Part shown: in pieces, positions 57,484 through 64,000 of the stretch
Numbering within the stretch: the first letter of the stretch is position 1
How the letters are laid out: each line of letters opens with the position of its first letter
From: Brassica napus
Taxonomy: Eukaryota; Streptophyta; Magnoliopsida; Brassicales; Brassicaceae
Direction of reading: 5' to 3'
Length of the DNA: 64,000 nt
Assembly (NCBI RefSeq): GCF_020379485.1
Contig: NW_026014685.1
Coordinates: 1 to 64,000 of the forward strand
Program-made: the position numbers and the translations under genes
Notes under the pieces: generated by a model
What the model was told of the DNA's origin: nothing
Seen by the model: only the letters and a program-made list of their open reading frames with translations
The model's database searches: none

Positions 57484-59057
57484 TGATGTTAGGAGTTTTC
57501 AAGGCTCCTAAGACAAATGTTGTAGTATAGTGATTGTCCAACCAGTTCTGAGGGATATCAAAGCACTGAGAATGCAAGTGCTCACTTAATCTAACTGCAA
57601 CCAATGATTTAGATATGTTTTAAATTACTACTAATACTAGAAAGCAATTACAGAATGATATTTTCTTGACTAAGGGAAAAGAGAACTCATGGGCATAGGG
57701 ATTAGACCTTGGGTGATCAAGTATCGAAGTAAGGATGGCAAATGATCAATCAAACTATCAACCTTAAGCCTAGACACAATTCTAAGCAAGCTCTATGTCT
57801 AGATAAATGCTCATTTGCTAACATATCTCAAAAATCAAATGTCTTTGGTTGAATAATATGAAAGCAATCATTACTAACAAGTCTATTAGCTATCTTAGCA
57901 CCTTTAACAACAAATGTCTTTGGCAAAGTATACTAAAAGCCTAGGAGAGTTGTCTCAGGCATTTCACCAAACACCTTTCGGGTGGGAAATGCCTATTGAT
58001 CAACTTTTGAGTGGCCAACTCAGAAGATGCATTAGGAATACTCTACTAGCAAGGAACAAGAATGATCTACACTAAAACATCCTAGAACTAACCTAATCAC
58101 CCTTAATCTCCCTAACCCATGAATTCAAAAGGTGATTACTCACTAATCTCCATGATTCCTCTTTAACCCATATTGGATTTCAGATTAACCATGTAGAGAA
58201 ATAGATAAGAAATCAACAAGAACACAAGATAAAAGCAATGAAATCTGAATCAAAAGAGGTTTTTTTACTAGTTCTTCTCTAGAAAAGAGATTCTTTTTTC
58301 TCTGGTGGCTCTCTCCGTACTTAACTTAGGTTTAGGCAATCTAAAAACAATAAAACAAATGACCAAAAGGCCCCTGAAATAACATAAAAATTGTCCAATC
58401 AAACCCGCGGAGCGACCTAGCATAGTCGCTCCCAGGAGGTCGCTCCCGACGCGTTTATTCGTGTCTCGCCCCGTCAAAACGCGAGCGACTTGAGCTGGTC
58501 GCTCTGGCTGGTCGCTCTGGCTGGGAGCGACCTTGGTAGGTCGCTCTGAGGGGTCGCTCCAGGATGCTCGATTTTGGTGTCTCTGGACGAGAGGACGCGA
58601 GCGACCATGGTGTGTCGCTCGAACAAGTCGCTCCGGACTTCGGGAGCGACCTCAGTGGGTCGCTCCGGGCTTCGTTTTGTGTCGTCTCGCCATGGAAACG
58701 CGAGCGACCTCGGAGCGTCGCTCTGGCAAGTCGCTCTGAGAGGGGTGTCTCACGATAAAAGCGCGAGCGACCTCTCCATGTCGCTCTGGCTGGATCGCTC
58801 CGGGATGTGTGTCACAGCGACTTCATGGCGTCGCTCCGGTGAGTTCGCTCTGGTGCGCTACTCGTCCGTTGATCGCTTTAAACACTTCTTTTGAGCTCCA
58901 AATGCACCTAAATGCCTCCAAGAATCCATGTGGTACTCCAATACCTGATAAAGACTCATGTATGCAAAATACAACCTAAACATGGCTAAATCCTAGTCTA
59001 TATGATCAAAATGCACATGGGTGAATGGATAAAACAATCTAAATATGCAAGATATCA
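57484..59057 (-). repeat. 3' LTR of young Athila-like element
   Basis: 1574 bp. On the minus strand it starts TGATATC at 59057 after a polypurine tract (AGTTTGGGGGAG, 59058-59070) and ends AACATCA at 57484. By eye it differs from the visible part of the 5' LTR (63155-64000) at about four positions with no indel over 846 bp. It contains the GC-rich AGCGAC/GTCGCT block (58385-58860). Confidence 0.95.
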
Positions 59058-60575
59058 ACTCCCCCAAACTTATTCTTTTACTTGTCCTCAAGTGAACTTT
59101 CTAGAACTCATAGGGAGAGAGGTTTGAAGGTGGGAACTCATAGCCAAAAGAAACACACAAAGCACTCAAATCAACATCTCAATTCAGCATTAGTACACCC
59201 TCTCTTGTTATACTCTAGCTTCTCTAGGCCTATTCAACTCTTTTCATCCCTACACTCATCATCATGCATTCACACATGCAAATCAGCCAACTCTCAAGTT
59301 CATTAAGCATAGCATCAAGTGAATTCTTGCAAATGGTCAATTGGTCTAAATCATTTGGTTGAGTAAGGGAAGGCTTTTATTCAAGTGGGTCAAGAGGTTC
59401 AAAATCCATGATCTTTTAAAGTGGTTTACACTCAAAACAAGTAGCCTTGACATTGCACATAATATATCTAAGAAAGGGACCAACTCATGCATACAATGCT
59501 CAATCTCCATTGTTCTACCCTTTTCCCAAACATACAAGTTACACAATCACTTCCCAATGTCAAACCCAACTCCCATCTCTCACCAAAAGATCCCAAGAAT
59601 ACTTTGCACATAAAACTCTTTTTCTTTGAAATCTATAAAGGATTTTCTCAATTTCTAAACAAATCTTAGCTCTAAACAACTTTGCTAGCCCCCTTTTTCT
59701 TTCTTTTTCTCACTTTTTTTTTTTTTTTCGGGAGCCATGACTTTTCATAAACTCGAGCTAGACATTTATCTATTAATTCCAATAAGATTATCCATTTAAA
59801 CACAAAGAGTCTATTCTTTTCCTTTGAACTTTTCATGCTTCCAAACCATAGTCACCACACTCACCCCCACCTATAGCTAGACAATAGAGTGCCTAGTCTA
59901 GCAAGAATGAAGACCAAGTATTGTCGTTCCCGATACTCTCAACATTATGCACATGTAAGGCTTTCCGAAAAAGGCTTCACTCATCAAATAATGAAAGCTT
60001 AAGAGGAGGAAGGGATTTTGGGAATGGTGTACCACTAGAGTTTGTCAAAAAAAATTGGCATAAAGGATGTGACAACTCAAGTGTGTATATCCATGATTCA
60101 GTACACAAGGGACCATGAGCAAGATGCATTAAGTTCGTTCAGTTCAAATAAGGTTGTAGTTGGCTTCAAAGACTGAGTTTCAGCAATCAACAAGTTTCAG
60201 GAAGAGTCTTCAAGGCTCGAAGCATACAAGTGTTTTTGAGAGGTGCATAAGCTACTCAGGTGCAAAGTAATGTTCTTTACAAGACATTTCAAATCATTGC
60301 TCCCAATGCAAGTAAATGCAACATATATGCTCTAGACTCTCCTAGAAATGCAAATGATGCAAACTAAATGAAAATTTTTTTTATGCAAATATATATGTAT
60401 AATGCAATGCATGAGACTCAAAATCATCAAAGCAAACGTGATCAAATACTTGGTACCTCCCCCAAACTTAAATGACACAGTCTCTGTGTTGTCAAGGAGA
60501 GAGAGATACCCAAAAAGAGAAAACTAATATGCAAAAACGAAATGGTATATACAAGGGAAAGTTGTGGGTTACCTT
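59058..60575 (-). other. Athila-like internal non-coding region, RT/INT missing
   Basis: Between the protease end and the 3' LTR there is only 1.5 kb, with no RT, RNase H or integrase frames. A second purine-rich tract TTTAAGTTTGGGGGAGGTA lies at 60452-60470 in minus orientation. ORFs here are short and accidental. The pol core was deleted in this copy or its ancestor. Confidence 0.8.
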
Positions 60576-63097
60576 CTATGGGGAATGAGTAGAGGGAGAT
60601 GATCCCTCCTCGTCGTCCTTAGGTGGTAACTCTTCAAGGTGCTCATCAGCAAGAGTGCCCATCTCTTCAATGTAGAAGGCTTGCCCGAACACAGTTGGTT
60701 TCTTCATTTTCTCCTTGATGTCAAAGTGGAGAACATCCCCTTTACCCAAATGGAGATCAATCGTGCCTTCTTTCACCTTAACAATTGCTCCTGCTGTAGC
60801 TAAGAATGGTCTTCCAAGAATCAATGGGTCTTGAGCCTCCTCACCCATCTCAAGCACCACAAAATCTGTAGGTATCTCATACCTTCCAATCTTCACAGGT
60901 AGGTCCTCTAAGATGCCCACAGGGTACTTCACTGAACGATCAGCTAACACCAGAGAGAGTCTACACTTCTTGTACTGAGTGAATCCAAGCTTCTTTGCAA
61001 CAGACAAAGGCATCACGCTGACACTAGCTCCCAAATCGCAGAGACATTTCTCAAATACCATAGGTCCAAGAGCACAAGGTAGTGTGAAACATCCTGGATC
61101 CTCTAACTTCTCTGGAACATCAAGCCTCTGGATGATGGCACTGCACTCATGGGTAAGAATCATCATGCTTTCCATTTCCTTCTTCTTTGCAGCTACAACA
61201 TCTTTCAGGATCTTGTTGTATTGAGGAATCAACATGAAAGCATCGATGATGGGCATTGCAACCTGAGCTTCACTCATTTGCTTGTCAAACAAAGCCTTGT
61301 ACTTCTCTAGCAGCTGCCTCTTGAATCTACCAGGGAATGGTAGTTTGGGTTCATAGGGAGGAGGAACAAAAGAATTCTCACTTGCTGGAGCAAGAACTTC
61401 ACCATCTTTCACTGTTTTCTTCTCTTCCCCCACCTTTCCTTTACCTTTGGCTTCCACAATCTTCTCCAAGATTTCATCATTGATTTTCTCATCAACAATC
61501 ACCACTTCATCATCTAAGTTGATGGCCACCTCCTCACCTAGTTTCTCAGCATCCCTGGTGAGGGTTGTAGGAGGTAACTGCTTACCACTCCTAAGGGTGA
61601 TAGCTTTGGCCTCCTTGGGGTTTTGGTCAGATTTTCCGGGTAGAGATCTTTGCTGGCGAGTCTGGTGAGTGTTCATGGAAGCAAACTGATTCTCTAAATT
61701 CTTGACTGTAGAAGCAAGATGTGAGAACTTGTTGTTGAGCTCATTGTAGCTCCCATCAATCTTGGAATGAAGGTTCTTCAACTCATAACCAACATGCTTC
61801 TCACTTCTAGTCTAAGACTCCAAGATTTGTTTCAGCAGGGTGTCAGTGCTGCTCTCTTGAGGAGCAGAGGAACCAGATGAGGGGTTTTGCTAAGGTTGAT
61901 AGCTGCCATGCTGGTTGTTTCGAGGCGGATAACCAATCTGTTGGTTGTTGGGGTAGGATTTCTGTTGGTAGTTGTTGTACTGAAAGTTGGGCTCTTTTTT
62001 GTACTAGCTACCATTGTTGTTGATGAAACACAGCTCTTCCTGACCTTCCAAACCCTCAACCTCATGGACAAAAGGTGGATCGTCCTGCTTGGAGTTACCA
62101 ACAAACTTCAGCTGCTCTTGGGTGGCTTTTTCAGCAATGAGTAGGTCGATCTTGTCTTCCAAAGCTTTGATCTCTTTCCTCGTCTGCTTATCATCAACCC
62201 TACTGCCCCTGTCGTGATCTGCACTGTAGACTGCATCACTCTTCACCATGTTGTCAACCAGCTCTTCTGCATCGTCTTCAGTTCTTCCCAAGAAGAACCC
62301 ATTGCTAGTTGTATCCAATCTGGCTCTGTACTTAGGAAGGGCACCTCTGTAGAAGGTACTGAGCAAGCTCTCCTTAGAGAAACCATGATGTGGGCATTTG
62401 GTTTGATAGCCTTTGAATCTCTCCCAGGCTTCACTGAATCCTTCCAAGTTCTTCTATTGGAAACTGGAGATCTCATTTCTCAGCTTAGCAGTTCGTGAGG
62501 ATGAGAAGAATTTCTCCAAGAATGCTCTCTTACACTCATCCCAAGTAGTGATAGAGTCGCTGGGTAGAGACTTCTCCCACTGACGTGCCTTATCCCGCAA
62601 AGAGAAAGGGAATAACTTCAGCTTTAAGCCATCCTCTGACACACCATTGGTTTTTGACAACCCACAGTAGCTGTTGAACCTGTCCAAGTGATCGAATGGG
62701 TCCTCTAAAGCCAAGCCATGATATTTGTTGTTCTCGATCACGTTGAGGAGTCATGACTTGACCTCAAAGTTGTTGGCTGCCACAGCCGGTGCTCGGATTC
62801 CCAGTCTGTGACCACGAATGTTGGCCGGTCATAAGTACCAATGGGTCGAGCTGCCCGCGGTTGGTGTTCTGCCCCTTGCGGTGGATTTGCCATATCAATA
62901 TCCAATCGCTGCAGGTGGGCTTGTTGTTCTTCTTCTCTTCTAGCTCGAACACACTCCCTCTCTAAAGCTCTGATGTCTGCTACTATTGGAACTAGATTTG
63001 TTGGACCCCTGCTCCTCAAGTTCATACACCTGAAAGTTAAAGGTAGGTGAAGAAGAAGAATCAGTAACAAAAGAAAATAAAAATGACTTAGTCTCAA
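60576..63097 (-). pseudogene. Athila-like gag-protease, in-frame stops
   Basis: The N-terminal part (62738-63097) starts around the LRSRG..ALERECVRARREEEQQ region; a one-base shift near 62805 leads into frame for the Retrotrans_gag domain ([35 protein letters not shown]). The same frame continues to 60576 through one TGA (62751) and four TAG codons (62454, 62004, 61890, 61812). The protease part has CDLGASVSVMP and ILGRPFLATAGAIVKVKEG, typical of Athila/Gypsy. It ends at TAG 60576. Gag would form the particle and the protease process it. As it stands the copy depends on other elements. Confidence 0.9.
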
Positions 63098-63138
63098 GTA
63101 AGTGACTAAATCTCAATGTTCAAATCTACTCAGAATTT

Positions 63139-63151
63139 GGCAACGGCGCCA
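63139..63151 (-). other. Primer binding site of Athila-like element
   Basis: On the minus strand TGGCGCCGTTGCC begins three bases after the 5' LTR end. It fits the tRNA-Asp type site used by Athila elements. It fixes the element's orientation and the 5' LTR position. Confidence 0.85.
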
Positions 63152-63154
63152 ATT

Positions 63155-64000
63155 TGATGTTAGGAGTTTTCAAGGCTCCTAAGACAAATGTTGTAGTATA
63201 GTGATTGTCGAACCAGTTCTGAGGGATATCAAAGCACTGAGAATGCAAGTGCTCACTTAATCTAACTGCAACCAATGATTTAGATATGTTTTAAATTACT
63301 ACTAATACTAGAAAGCAATTACAGAATGATATTTTCTTGACTAAGGGAAAAGAGAACTCATGGGCATAGGGATTAGACCTTGGGTGATCAAGTATCGAAC
63401 TAAGGATGGCAAATGATCAATCAAACTATCAACCTTAAGCCTAGACACAATTCTAAGCAAGCTCTATGTCTAGATAAATGCTCATTTGCTAACATATCTC
63501 AAAAATCAAATGTCTTTGGTTGAATAATATGAAAGCAATCATTACTAACAAGTCTATTAGCTATCTTAGCACCTTTAACAACAAATGTCTTTGGCAAAGT
63601 ATACTAAAAGCCTAGGAGAGTTGTCTCAGGCATTTCATCAAACACCTTTCGGGTGGGAAATGCCTATTGATCAACTTTTGAGTGGCCAACTCAGAAGATG
63701 CATTAGGAATACTCTACTAGCAAGGAACAAGAATGATCTACACTAAAACATCCTAGAACTAACCTAATCACCCTTAATCTCCCTAACCCATGAATTCAAA
63801 AGGTGATTACTCACTAATCTCCATGATTCCTCTTAAACCCATATTGGATTTCAGATTAACCATGTAGAGAAATAGATAAGAAATCAACAAGAACACAAGA
63901 TAAAAGCAATGAAATCTGAATCAAAAGAGGTTTTTTTACTAGTTCTTCTCTAGAAAAGAGATTCTTTTTTCTCTGGTGGCTCTCTCCGTACTTAACTTAG
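63155..64000 (-). repeat. 5' LTR of young Athila-like element (partial)
   Basis: The visible 846 bp of the 5' LTR align without gaps to 57484-58329 (offset 5671). It runs out of the window, so its start, the TSD and the remaining Copia half are to the right. Confidence 0.95.

Overview
This is a gene-poor stretch of a plant nuclear genome, most likely from Brassica or a close relative in the Brassicaceae. The grounds are the plant-type transposon families present, a DUF295-family gene of the type expanded in Brassicaceae, GT-AG introns, and very AT-rich intergenic DNA. Almost everything is transposable-element DNA in nested layers. Many insertions can be bounded exactly from target-site duplications (TSDs), and three of them also from empty or pre-insertion sites inside the window. 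No search was run; family names come from motif recognition.

Layout. 1-2030: 3' end of an Athila-like Gypsy element (+) that cuts a CACTA transposon (2031-6511). The CACTA transposase gene is broken, but its five-exon second gene looks intact. The CACTA sits in the right end of a MULE (6512-6761). 6762-7714 is a repeat carrying a tRNA-derived SINE (7238-7467), and an inverted copy lies 42 kb away (49405-50090). 7715-14478 holds fragments of a ubiquitin-specific protease gene (-) and a peroxisomal ABC transporter gene (+) abutting head to head. The protease fragment is split by a hAT element (7858-14054), which contains a 5.4-kb MULE (8193-13608), which contains a further small element. 14780-15868 is a Sadhu-like retroposon with an 18-bp TSD. 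16088-16879 is a Helitron.

17164-25612 is a MULE with large internal palindromes of GACGACTT motifs. A second MULE of the same family (21139-25323) is nested inside it. Its right part was tandemly duplicated (27138-28762) before the second MULE and a Helitron (25671-26409) arrived, because the duplicate carries both empty sites. 28763-35466 is AT-rich with several Helitron ends and the only convincing host gene, an intact single-exon DUF295 gene (33165-34289, -). 36468-36689 is a second SINE. 38182 to about 40440 is a PIF/Harbinger-like element that keeps only the Myb/SANT-like ORF1. 41046-42800 has arrays of E2F-like TTTTGGCGGGAAAA units. 42839-49085 is a full-length L1-type LINE (-) with a 12-bp TSD. 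52968-53622 is an unrecognised gene-like ORF next to an RE1-like Copia element (about 53600-57483). That Copia is cut at 57484 by a young Athila-like element (-, 57484 to beyond 64000), whose LTRs are almost identical but which has no RT/RNase H/integrase and carries in-frame stops in gag.

Functionally the window is a record of successive insertions. Sequences plausibly still working are the DUF295 gene, the CACTA second gene and the Harbinger ORF1. Most other coding remnants are broken by stops, frameshifts or truncation.
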